Assembly: GCA_948146395.1 (NCBI GenBank)
Contig: OX411554.1
Location: 39,885,687-39,949,686, forward strand
Direction: 5' to 3'
Source: Fragum whitleyi
Lineage: Eukaryota; Mollusca; Bivalvia; Cardiida; Cardiidae
DNA: 64,000 nt
Program-made: the position numbers and the translations under genes
The notes under the pieces: model-generated
Seen by the model: the letters and a program-made list of their open reading frames with translations, nothing else
Databases searched by the model: none
Told to the model about the DNA's origin: nothing
In this document: piece by piece, positions 55,026 to 64,000 of the stretch
Layout of the letters: every line of letters starts with the position of its first letter
Numbering within the stretch: position 1 is the first letter of the stretch

Positions 55026-55632
55026 TTTAAGCTGATTAAATATGTTTTTGTTTAAGCCGCAAAGCTACGTTGGTCAGCCGATTGTTGTTACATCCACTGT
55101 CACATTATCATGGTAAAGTGTCTGTATTACGTGCGTCCATCAGTAAAATCTTGTGGGTTTTGTTTTTGTTTCCTTAACGATGCATATCAAAATCTACGGA
55201 TATTTTTTTTCTCTTATAGGAATGATCATGAGTTATCATCTATCAGAATTGTTAAAGAAGTTTTGATCAGACGATAACACATCTATCGGCGGGTCTTATT
55301 TCAAAATCATGCAAAGAACGAGCATATGCGTAACTAGGATTTTGAAATTCATACGCGCTCAGAGGGCGACCACTAAAGAATATATGTATGATAAAGGCGA
55401 TATATGGACTGAGATGAATGAATGCCCTCCTCTCGTCCCCTTTTTTATAATTTAAGCGTTGGTGAATAATCAAACCATCGTTAATACAGCTTGAACAGGC
55501 TGTAGTTACGATGTCTTGATAATTCATCAACGATGTTTTTCGAAAGAGAATTTATTTGTATTACGCAATTTCGTAATGTGCGTAATGGTAGCTACGCCCT
55601 GTTGAGTTTTCTAAATAATTACATGATTCTTG
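55026..55632. other. Unassigned; minus-strand open frame at 55267-55530
   Basis: The 87-codon frame (including GRPLSAYEFQNPSYAYARSL) has no recognised domain and no splice signals. It could be a repeat remnant. Confidence 0.35.
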
Positions 55633-55636
55633 TTAA

Positions 55637-56458
55637 GGTTCATGTAAAGTGTTTGAGACCCAATTTTTAGGGCGCTTCATTAGCCAAGAAAAAGCAGTAT
55701 CTCCAGGTATATAATATATCAAAATGAAGCTATTTTTAAGCACAAGCAGTTGAGCAACATAAGACCGCCATAGCTATAGCGGTAAAGCCAAAACATTGTG
55801 GAAAAGTCATTTTGTATAGAACAAGCAACTGCATGACGGTTGGATAAAATAGGCCCATATTTTAACAAAGTACAGTCTGAGTACTACCCAGGTACTACTA
55901 CAGCCTTAGATATAAAACTCAGTCTCAAAAGGCTCTTTTGAAACAATCAATTTCCATTTATTTTGTTAACATACTTGCCAAACCGGTTTGGTCTGTTTTC
56001 AAAGTAGATGTTAGGTATGATTCAACAGCACACCATAATATTGTGAAATATTTTCTGCGATTTATTTCAAATTGTAGATTTTGAATTCAATGATCTTTAA
56101 TAAATTACACTATATTTATCATTCAGTGAAATAGAAATTGATATATTGCTAAACAACCTTACAGATATATAAACAATATAAAACAAAGGTCTACACGTTT
56201 ACAAAATTAGAATGACATATATGACATATGTGTTTACAAAATAAGTCAAAATAAATTGCTTGCATAACTACGTTTTTGGCTCGAGTTTTATACCAACGTT
56301 TGTAGTAGCTATACCGCTATAGCTATGGCAGTGTTGTGTTGCTTAACTGTTTATTCTCATGAATAGCTTCATTTTGATATATAATATACCTGGAGAAACA
56401 GCTTTTTCTTGGCAAATGAAGTGTTTTAAAATTGGGCCTCAAACACTTTACATGAACC
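55637..56458 (-). mobile_element. TTAA-flanked long-TIR element, copy 2, opposite orientation
   Basis: Ends GGTTCATGTAAAGTGTTTGA and its complement, with TTAA at 55633-55636 and 56459-56462. The non-repeated centre runs opposite to that of 45321-46286, so the two copies are inverted relative to each other. Confidence 0.92.
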
Positions 56459-56462
56459 TTAA

Positions 56463-56877
56463 TCTCATTTCACTGCAATAGTTCTTAGGCGCCCCTTTTT
56501 CGTATTTCTAAATACTATTTTGATCGGGAAAATGCACGTCTTTTATTAACTTTCATATCAGCTTTAATGGTTGCCCGAATATCACGCGAAAATTTTACAC
56601 AAAACACTTATAGTCCGATAGTCCGTTTGAATTCTATAAGGAGCAACGTTTTCATCAGTCACACAAAATACGTTGGCAAAAATGTTTTGTATTTGGTAAT
56701 AACATAATTTTATCTTTATACCATTCCAGAAATCAATTTTTGAGAATAAAATGATTTCAAAATAATGAGTTTTGTCTATATAGTTATTTGTTAATATTTT
56801 CGTATTTTCCGCTTTTAATAACGAGGGGCGGAGGAGGCTGTTTAGTAGTAAGGGATTCTAACATGTAGTATGAAGGG
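56463..56877. other. No gene recognised
   Basis: AT-rich; nothing assignable. Confidence 0.45.
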
Positions 56878-57222
56878 AGGTAACCACTCAAGTATTTCCG
56901 TAAACAAAGCTTTCATGAGTGACGTCTCGTAGACCACGGGGAATCAAATGGCAGATTACTCACTTCGTCTTGACATTTTCGATACGCAAGCGAAACGTAC
57001 CCTAATTCGTGCATAATCTCGTATTTAAAAGATGTCTTTACGCCATATAAAACTACTAAGAATCATTGTATAACGCCATTTTCAAAATGCACAGTTGTCA
57101 GACGTATACAAGTCTTGAAAAAAGGTAAATTGAACCTTAGTTTGTACTGCTTTTTGAAAAACTATTAACATCATACTGGATTGTTCCCATGTAGTAACAC
57201 TGGTAAACGTAAACGTCCACCA
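56878..57222 (+). repeat. ~350-bp direct repeat, copy 2
   Basis: Diverged partner of 53150-53515, 3.7 kb downstream in the same orientation. Confidence 0.78.
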
Positions 57223-57591
57223 AAATGATATGATTAGCAAAAAATAGTTTTAACAATTCCTATTTGAGAAGTTTAGCAAAATGTTGTTCAATAAAGAAGT
57301 CAACCAGACTATAACTTATTTCGATTCTATGTTAATCATAGATTTCAATCAATAATCTTATTTTTCGATTAATATCTATCTTTGTAACTTTGAAATTCAT
57401 ATCGAGACTTGGGTGACACAAGGAGCAAATTATTGGACTGGCAGCCTAAACATCGTAGCTGCAGCTTATTCAAGCTATAGTTGTGACTTTTCTGTCGACC
57501 AGCCCAGAATGGACATAAAATGGCGGATAATGACGAGTGGAAGGTGGAAGGTCAACCGCCATACCGTGTAAAAGAGAGTTTTAAGGTAGTG
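57223..57591. other. No gene recognised
   Basis: Nothing assignable. A short CTATAGTTGTGAC...GTCGACC stretch is not a significant structure. Confidence 0.4.
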
Positions 57592-57706
57592 GACCAGTAA
57601 TACTTCCGCGACGTTTCGTAAGTAATGGCCTTCAACGGTGTTAACCGAGGTTTCTTACTGATTTTCATTTGGAAACCTCAGTCAACATTGTGAAAGATCG
57701 TGAAAG
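57592..57706. mobile_element. Palindromic MITE family R, copy 3, truncated
   Basis: TTAAGGTAGTGGACCAGTAA, TTAACCGAGGTTTCTTACTG and TTTGGAAACCTCAGTCAACA preserve the left arm, centre and part of the right arm. Confidence 0.8.
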
Positions 57707-57745
57707 ACAATAATTCGCCTGGGTATGGTCTTTGAAATCGAATAT

Positions 57746-58388
57746 ACAGTTAGTAACATCGTGTAATTAACACTTATTCCGACCAAGATCATTCTTAATC
57801 ATTCACTCAGCGCTCAATTCATTCATTTCAAATTCTTACTCAAATCGATCAAACACGCTCCGAAGACATTAGAAAACATCTCGAAATCGAAGTTGATGAA
57901 CATTTAACCCTTTGCTGTTTAATCCCTGCTTTTTACGTGCCTGTGATTTTATGATTGAGAAAACATTTTGAAAAAAGAAGAAATTGCTTCTTACAAGCAA
58001 TTTCTTCTTTTTCCACACTATTTTCTACCCTACTGAATCGGTTTTTTTCAAATTAAATCCACTTTAAATTTTCGTCTGCAAAACCTTTGAATTTGGACAG
58101 GTCCAAAATTTTGTAAAACAGGAAAGTGTTAATTCAAATCGATCTAATGATTTTAAAAATTTTATTGGCTGATGTGGATTTAAAAGTGTCTGTTTGGTCA
58201 ATAAAGACGTATATTTTATTAAAGGGAGGTAATATATGTAGCTAATTTTGTTCATCTTGAACAGAATCAGCAATGTTGGATTACCTCCCTTTAATTTCAC
58301 TCAATACTCTCTCCACACATTCATTCAATTTCATTCCAAATAATTCCAAAATCTGTTACCTGGTTAATTCCACTATGTTCTTAACTAT
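57746..58388 (+). mobile_element. ACAGTTAG-family MITE, copy 8
   Basis: Starts ACAGTTAGTAACATCGTGTA and reaches the centre GCTAATTTTGTTCATCTTGA and the CTATGTTCTTAACTATA end. It contains a hairpin at about 57967-58012, where AAAAGAAGAAATTGCTT pairs with AAGCAATTTCTTCTTTT. Confidence 0.83.
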
Positions 58389-58417
58389 ATACTATACAAA
58401 CTGTCGATCTTGGCGTA

Positions 58418-58775
58418 TGAAGTTATTAGTTGAAAGATGACAAGTTGAATGATTTTGGATTGATTTCGGAATGAAATTAGAGAAGTGGGAGGAGCGGGTT
58501 TTGAATGCAATTTAGGGGAGGTAATATCATATAGGAAATTTTCGACCAATTGGACGGAATTATCCAAAACAAGCAAATAATATTGTAGAAAGGTTTAATC
58601 GATTTGGATCTAGTGGTCGATCGACTCCAACGCTTTAAAGCGTTTTGAATGATTACAGGGCGGGTTGTTTTTAGCAGTTTTAGTGAATGATCGGAGTGGA
58701 TAAATGGAGCACTTTGTGAGCAATTTAGAATTCATTTGATAGAGCTGAATGTCAATTTTACGATGTTTCTTTCAA
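58418..58775 (-). mobile_element. ACAGTTAG-family MITE, copy 9
   Basis: TTTCGGAATGAAATTAGAG, GGGGAGGTAATATCATATAG, the centre TTCGACCAATTGGACGGAAT, and the end GTCAATTTTACGATGTT. Adjacent to and inverted relative to copy 8. Confidence 0.8.
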
Positions 58776-59470
58776 AAGCTAGTGCCGCATAAAACGCTCC
58801 GACTCGTCGGCAATGCGGTGTTGAGTCGGTGATAAAATCGACTACTAGTCGCCTTCTGGTCGGTGACTTTTCGTTGCATAAGCAGATTCAATAATGGATT
58901 TTTCAGAGATAGACGTCGCCTCGGTGACTTTTATCTTCAAGTAAAAATCTGCCGACTAGTCGGTGACGTCCTTTAGATGTTTCGGCGACTAATTGCCGCA
59001 ATCGACCGATGTTAAGCTGATCTTCGGCCGGGATCCAGCCATTTTTGTACACTTCGCAGACATTTTTTCTTACCCTTTCACCTCCTTTTGGTATCGACGA
59101 CTAGTCGGTGACGCATCGCCAGCGTATCGCCGACTAGTGGACGACATCTCGTCGGCGTATCGTCAACACGGTATGTTTAATCGACAATAATTTCTGTGTC
59201 ATCACTGGATAAGAAATAATACATCCATGTTGGCCGGGTTTAATGTGAATGCAAAGTATTTTCAGGTTTTTCCCTTATATAGCCGACGCCCGGCTGACGT
59301 TAAATTTAACCAATCGGTCAATGAAAAATATTTATCACCGACTTGTCTGCGCCGCCGATTTTACGTGACTTTAATTAACATAAACGTACAAAACAAAACT
59401 TTCACCATAAGAATTGTCTTACATCGGTGCACCTACTGTATAAAACAGATTATTGAAAGAATTCGTTAAT
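58776..59470. repeat. GC-richer block with dispersed CGACTAGTCGGTGACG motifs
   Basis: The palindromic core CGACTAGTCG and relatives recur near 58841, 58932, 59096 and 59128, with further CGGTGACTTTT segments. The plus-strand frame at 58993-59190 carries the matching peptide repeat YRRLV, which reflects the DNA repeat. No gene or terminal repeats were defined. Confidence 0.6.
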
Positions 59471-59913
59471 CAACATGAACTAGGTAAACAGAAACTAAAC
59501 GAAACATTCACGGACATTAATATGAAAGAATAACATCATGAAAAGGTTTTAAAACAATAACCATCCTTGTCCGACTGTTTCTTTTTCGTGTGACCTTCAG
59601 GTATTCCCGAAGGCTCCGGCGAAAACAGATGACATTGCAGTTATATAGCGACAAAAACTCATTCCAAATCAAACTGAAATCTGATTTAAAATGCTCATCT
59701 CAAAAATGAGGATTGTGTGATCACAGGCCACAGGATTATTCCATTATGTCCATTTCGGTGTTCAGTCGATTTTCCTTAGTATCCCGATGGTCGAATGCTA
59801 ACAATTTTGACAAAGGGACCACTCATTTCTGACCAATGGCGGTTATTGTTGCCCGCTACATCAGAGTATCTCTCAGACAGCAGTCTTTTACAATGAGTGT
59901 AAGATTCGCCCAA
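59471..59913. other. No gene recognised
   Basis: Unassigned sequence before the second family Q MITE. Confidence 0.45.
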
Positions 59914-60105
59914 GGGCCAATTTATTTCTGGCCCGCTTTCGGGTCGAGTGTAGACTGGTCCCACTATCAAATATAAGAATAGCCTTTTCTAGGCTATTCT
60001 TATAGTCAATATTTGAACCAGTCTAGAGCTGGTAGCCCGCTTTCGGAGAGATAGTCTAGTATAGCGTAAAAAAAAGGACGCCCAGGGTCAAAAATAAGTT
60101 GTCCC
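59914..60105. mobile_element. Palindromic MITE family Q, copy 2
   Basis: Ends GGGCCAATTTATTTCTGGCC and, inverted, GGGACAACTTATTTTTGACC. The centre AGAATAGCCTTTTCTAGGCT and its complement pair, and AGACTGGTCCC...GAACCAGTCT is conserved with the 40433 copy. Confidence 0.88.
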
Positions 60106-60761
60106 AAGTTATTATCGTTCCTCGTCTTATGATTGTGAAATGTCCAAAGATTACATCTTTTGCTTCAAAGTAGCTTTACAATTCCTCGAATTCTGGAAGC
60201 GTAATCAAAGATTGAAACAGATGGGAAAAAAATCATGATGCAAATACGTAAAATTCGCAAGGGCGAAGGACGAACATTCTAAAAAAATACAAGATTTTAT
60301 GAATAAGAACAGTTTATTAGAGAAATAAAGCAGGTAGATTATCCTGTATGTTTATTATTGTTTGAATGGAGATTTTAGAAAATAATGACTATTAACTTGA
60401 TATGATTGAACTAAAAGGTAGATAAAAACTGTAAAACTTTTCACGTGAAAAAACGTCACGTGTTTAATGCGATCGATTTCGCCGCGACAAATTGCAAGTT
60501 TGAAAAGATTGAAGACGAATCTTGTAATCGATATGTATGTATAATCGATTAACAACGCTTTGGTTGTTAACCTTTACGCTGTACTTTTCGTATTTGGGCA
60601 GATTTATTCTCGTATAACAACGTCAATAAGCTGTAGCTATTGCGTTTCTGTCATCCATCTACGCTTTGCTAAAGTACATTCAATGTATTTTGTGGGTTAT
60701 TTGTAAGGAAGTTTGCCAAAAACGTAAAGTGCACATTCTCATCTAAGGGATAGTGATTGTT
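60106..60761. other. No gene recognised
   Basis: AT-rich with a short TTTTCACGTGAAAA palindrome near 60438. The 66-codon minus-strand frame (60355-60555) has no support. Confidence 0.45.
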
Positions 60762-61072
60762 ACAGTCAGTAACATCGTGAATTGACACTCATTCCGATCA
60801 AAACCATTAAAACTCGCTCACTCAGCGCTCCCTTCATTCATTCCAAACACTTACTCGAATCAATCAAAAACGCTCCCAAGTCATTAGAAAACATCTGGAA
60901 ATCGTTCAAGATGATCAACTTTTAATTCAAATCGATTTAATCAGTTTACGATTTTATTGGCTGTTGTTGATTTTAAAGTGTCTGATTGGTCCAAGCAGAC
61001 TTACAAAAAAAGAACGTATATCATGTTAAAGGTAGTTAATGGATATCGCTAATTTTGTTCATCTTGAACATT
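60762..61072 (+). mobile_element. ACAGTTAG-family MITE, copy 10, 3'-truncated
   Basis: Starts ACAGTCAGTAACATCGTGAA, followed by CACTCAGCGCTCC and TTCATTCCAAACACTTACTC. It ends at the centre TTTTGTTCATCTTGAACA. Confidence 0.82.
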
Positions 61073-61385
61073 TGGTTACCAACCTACTATACGTTTTACG
61101 GTCTCAAGTTATGTTTGTTGGCATTCTTTAGAAGTAAACAATAATGAATAAAGAGGCTGATTTGCCTTAACCTTAAGTGCATCGACCCGTTACTTAGGCT
61201 CCGCCCTGCCAGGGGAAAAATTGTGGCAATATATCCTTATTAATCGGTGTGTTGAGTTAAATGGGAAAGAATGCAACATTTAACAAGATTCCAGTCACAT
61301 TCGGAGGCCGGAGCAACTAACCAAAAAATATTCTTTGTATTTCTCTCGCCAATAATACCTCAAAATCCATTTCGGGCTTCTTTGT

Positions 61386-61781
61386 ACAGTAAGTATCATT
61401 TCAAAATTGATATTTGTATCCAGCAAAACCATTCGAAATTTCTCACCCAGCAGTCCATTCATTCTTTCGAAACTCTAACCCCAATCACCCAAGAACGCTC
61501 GAAATTGTTTATACAATTCGATATCGCTCAAACCGATCAACCTTTCAAAGAAATTTATCAAATCATTTCACAAATATTTGGCGGCTGTGGTTTTCAAAGC
61601 GTTCGATTGGAAGATGAATACACACAAAAAGGAAAGTACTTAAATACTTTAAAGGGAGGGGAACAAAATATCACTCATTTCGTCAAATTTGAATTTCTCT
61701 CAAAAGTCAATTATTGCATGCATTTGATTGTATTCCAAAAATCATTATCTATATCAATTTCACGTTCATACAAACTATACT
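61386..61781 (+). mobile_element. ACAGTTAG-family MITE, copy 11
   Basis: Starts ACAGTAAGTATCATTTCAAA and ends CAATTTCACGTTCATACAAA. The 170-codon open frame from 61271 is mostly this element and not a gene. Confidence 0.75.
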
Positions 61782-61822
61782 AATGTGTTTACATTTTGTT
61801 TCTCGTGACGATTAATCTCCTT

Positions 61823-62265
61823 ACAGTAAGTAACATCGTGAAACTGACTGCCATTCCGATCAAAACCATTCATAATCGCTCACTCAGCTTCCCATTCATT
61901 CAGCCCAAACACTTATTCAAACCACTAAAAACGCTCCAAAATTACTAAAAATGATAAGGTTAACAACTACATTCAAGAAAAAAACAAACTCGTAGATAAA
62001 ATTCACAATTTCACTTACATGATTGAATTTCGCAGGTGAATGGTGGGTTGGTGAAGACATAGGAAGCTATTCATAGAACCTATATTAGTGCTTTGTAAAA
62101 GGGAGGTAATAAATGTAACTAATTTTGTTCATCCTGAACAAAATTGGCGATATTGGATTACCTCCCTTGAATTTCACACAACTTGCTCTACACGCTCATT
62201 TAATTTCTTTCCAAAATAAGTCCAAAGTCATTCAGTTTGTCAATTTCACAATGTTCTTAAATGTA
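61823..62265 (+). mobile_element. ACAGTTAG-family MITE, copy 12
   Basis: Starts ACAGTAAGTAACATCGTGAA and ends GTCAATTTCACAATGTTCTT. The centre CTAATTTTGTTCATCCTGAA...CAAAATTGGCGATATTGG is flanked by AAAGGGAGGTAAT and ATTACCTCCCTTG. Confidence 0.87.
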
Positions 62266-62953
62266 CCATTTTCTCGTTATCTCGTATGTCTGTTTGACTC
62301 AATCTCGCCCCTTGCATTTCATAACTCACAAAATTATGTATTGGTCTAATTGATATTCCGTAACGTTTTTTGGAGATATAATTTGAGTAAGTGAATGACA
62401 TTTTAAACAATTTCAAATGTGCGTCGAGCAAAGACTCTATCAAGCCTGTACACCTGCACAGCCTGTCAAGAGTCTTCACTTTGCGCTTTGTAGTAGATTT
62501 TTTTCTCAAACTATGACTAGACAGTTATGCAATTTTCTTTTCACATGGTGTTGCTGTATAGGATGCTTAATCCACACACATGTCAAATTGTTGGAAATGT
62601 CACGCACGGTCTCATTTCCAAGTAATGTACGTGACAAAATATGATAAATGTGGTTTTAATGAATGGATCTTGTTTTGAAATCATATAGCTCATATAAATT
62701 TTAATATTCATAAAGTAATAATTTGTCTGTGTAATATATGGACATGATCTTAATGCAGTGCAATAAAATCGAAAGGCGAGAAATAAACAGAAACCATTGC
62801 AGGGAGCTTATTCATGACCAAAGAGCAAAAAATAGACCGATCCATTTCTAAAAATTAGACCGATCCAAATGAAATAAATGATAGAATACACATCTGAGTT
62901 AAAAACGACAAAATGTCCAATTAGGATTAGAATTGATTTTATTGATCGAATAG
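62266..62953. repeat. Mostly unassigned; one end of the 43645-type MITE
   Basis: CAAATTGTTGGAAATGTCAC at about 62583 matches the inverted end of the 43645-43876 MITE. The other end is not found. No gene is seen. Confidence 0.55.
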
Positions 62954-63213
62954 AGTTTAGCGCCGCTTTCAACATTTCTCCAGTTATATCGCCGCGGCTG
63001 GAGCACCTAACATTCGATTCCTGGTAGTTCTCTCACCAGTACAACCATCACATCCTTTCCTAGCCTCCAGCTGCTATCTCACCTAGGTCTACGATTATCA
63101 ACCCATTGAGGAGAGACAAATAGTCGGAAAGAATGAGTGCCGCCGTCGGGAATCGGACCCGGGACCTCTAGATTGAAAGTCCGACGCGCTACCAACTGCG
63201 ATATGACGGCGGC
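62954..63213 (-). mobile_element. Full-length SINE
   Basis: The reverse strand has GCCGCCGTCATATCGCAGTT (A box) and GGGTCCGATTCCCGACGG (B box), then the complete body to GAAATGTTGAAAGCGGCGCT. Confidence 0.9.
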
Positions 63214-63572
63214 CGATTAAGGATAAGAAAACAAAAGATCGAAGAATAGAAAAACTGCTTAGTACGGGGGAACTCCATTACTTCTTTTCATTCTGCATTT
63301 TGATTGTGTGGGACGAACGGGTTTGTGAAAAATCAACATAAAACAGAAGTCTGCTTTACGTCCTCAAGTTACATGACGTATTTTATGTTTTACAGCTTCT
63401 CGAAATTTTAATAATAACTAGGACGTTGTCGTCTTATATGCATAATCACAAACCAATTGATCATTTATCAAGTTAAGGTTAATGGAATATAAAGTTTCTT
63501 TGTCACTCGCATTTTATACGTTTGAAAGAATAAGAAATTGCAATTTTAAAGAAATAACGAACGACACAGAAC
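63214..63572. other. No gene recognised
   Basis: Nothing assignable before the microsatellite. Confidence 0.45.
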
Positions 63573-63643
63573 ACATAGGGAGAAAGGGAGAGGAGAGAGG
63601 GAGGGAGATAGAGAGAGAGGAGAAAGAGAGAGAGAGAGGGAGT

Positions 63644-63709
<66 letters not shown>

Positions 63710-63710
63710 C

Positions 63711-63743
<33 letters not shown>

Positions 63744-63800
63744 AAGAGAAAGAGAAAGAGAGAGAGAAAAAAGGAAAGAAAAAAGAAAGAAAGAAAGAAT
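63573..63800. repeat. Long GA-rich microsatellite
   Basis: Uninterrupted AG dinucleotide runs with GACA and GAAA variants. The open frames on both strands rich in Arg/Glu or Ser/Leu are products of the repeat. Confidence 0.97.
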
Positions 63801-64000
63801 CGTTGGTTTTTAGATTTTTCCTTGGATTTGGTCCATGGTTTCAATGGGGATGTTGCGAATTTTATTAATGTAAATACAAGATACTTATTTATGAAATTCG
63901 AACGCATGAAAAAAATTCAATAGTAAAGTAGAAAATAAACATCTATTTTACATCAAATGTATCTTATAGATAAGGCAATATTTGATTTAGAGCTTATGGT
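63801..64000. other. No feature recognised
   Basis: Short remaining AT-rich sequence with no repeat or exon. Confidence 0.45.

Noticed and set aside
55267..55530. 87-codon minus-strand frame
   Set aside because: The composition is protein-like, but I could find no splice sites, promoter or domain; left as unassigned.
61271..61783. 170-codon open frame, one of the longest in the window
   Set aside because: Most of it lies in an ACAGTTAG-family MITE copy; the peptide matches no family and other copies are not open.
63482..63923. Long frames rich in Arg/Glu or Ser/Leu
   Set aside because: They are translations of the GA microsatellite.

Overview
This is a window of AT-rich animal genomic DNA, most likely from a mollusc and probably a bivalve. 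That assignment is inferred from the repeats: a ~161-bp tandem core followed by a GGAC/GACA tetranucleotide tail (the architecture of bivalve 'pearl'-type elements), tRNA-derived SINEs, many palindromic MITEs, and spliced genes with long repeat-filled introns. No bacterial features, CRISPR array, rRNA gene or credible tRNA gene was seen.

Two genes can be assembled from splice sites. The first, on the minus strand, is a five-exon gene (coding span 18843-30759, start to stop) that I identify as FAAP20, the ubiquitin-binding subunit of the Fanconi anaemia core complex. Its last two exons join in frame to form a CCHC UBZ zinc finger with the same residue spacing as vertebrate FAAP20, including a C-terminal Trp. 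The predicted protein is about 408 residues, with a long Ser/Lys-rich linker. Its introns hold two Helitron-like elements, an inverted AGGTCA-type array, hAT-like elements and a broken SINE. Two of these transposons sit within about 20 bp of a splice donor.

The second gene, on the plus strand, begins at a TATA box and initiator near 44.1 kb. It encodes a 54-residue secreted peptide in two coding exons (44187-44271 and 46751-46830). A phase-compatible exon at 54904 carries either the 3' UTR or an alternative Cys-rich C-terminus. Weaker gene evidence is a candidate terminal exon at 37288-37465 with a poly(A) signal, and a minus-strand open frame at 31415-31636 with a SUMO-interaction-like motif.

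The rest is largely mobile DNA. 0-10 kb: SINEs, the ACAGTTAGTAACATCG MITE family, a mariner-type MITE and tandem arrays. 10.4-15.7 kb: a ~5 kb foldback whose arms repeat a GATGGCAGCCA motif, invaded by a pearl-like element and a MITE. 15.7-25.7 kb: a family with constant hairpin ends and interchangeable tandem cores. 26-29.5 kb: hAT-like elements, one nested in another with clear target duplications. 31.9-34.1 kb and 40.2-40.7 kb: palindromic elements, one containing a TA-flanked nested MITE. 41-43 kb: two MITEs interrupted by a SINE and by a Helitron-like element. 45.3 and 55.6 kb: a TTAA-flanked long-TIR element in opposite orientations. 50.4-52 kb: an inverted relative of the 24 kb element. 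57.7-62.3 kb: a cluster of five ACAGTTAG MITEs. The window ends in a long GA microsatellite.
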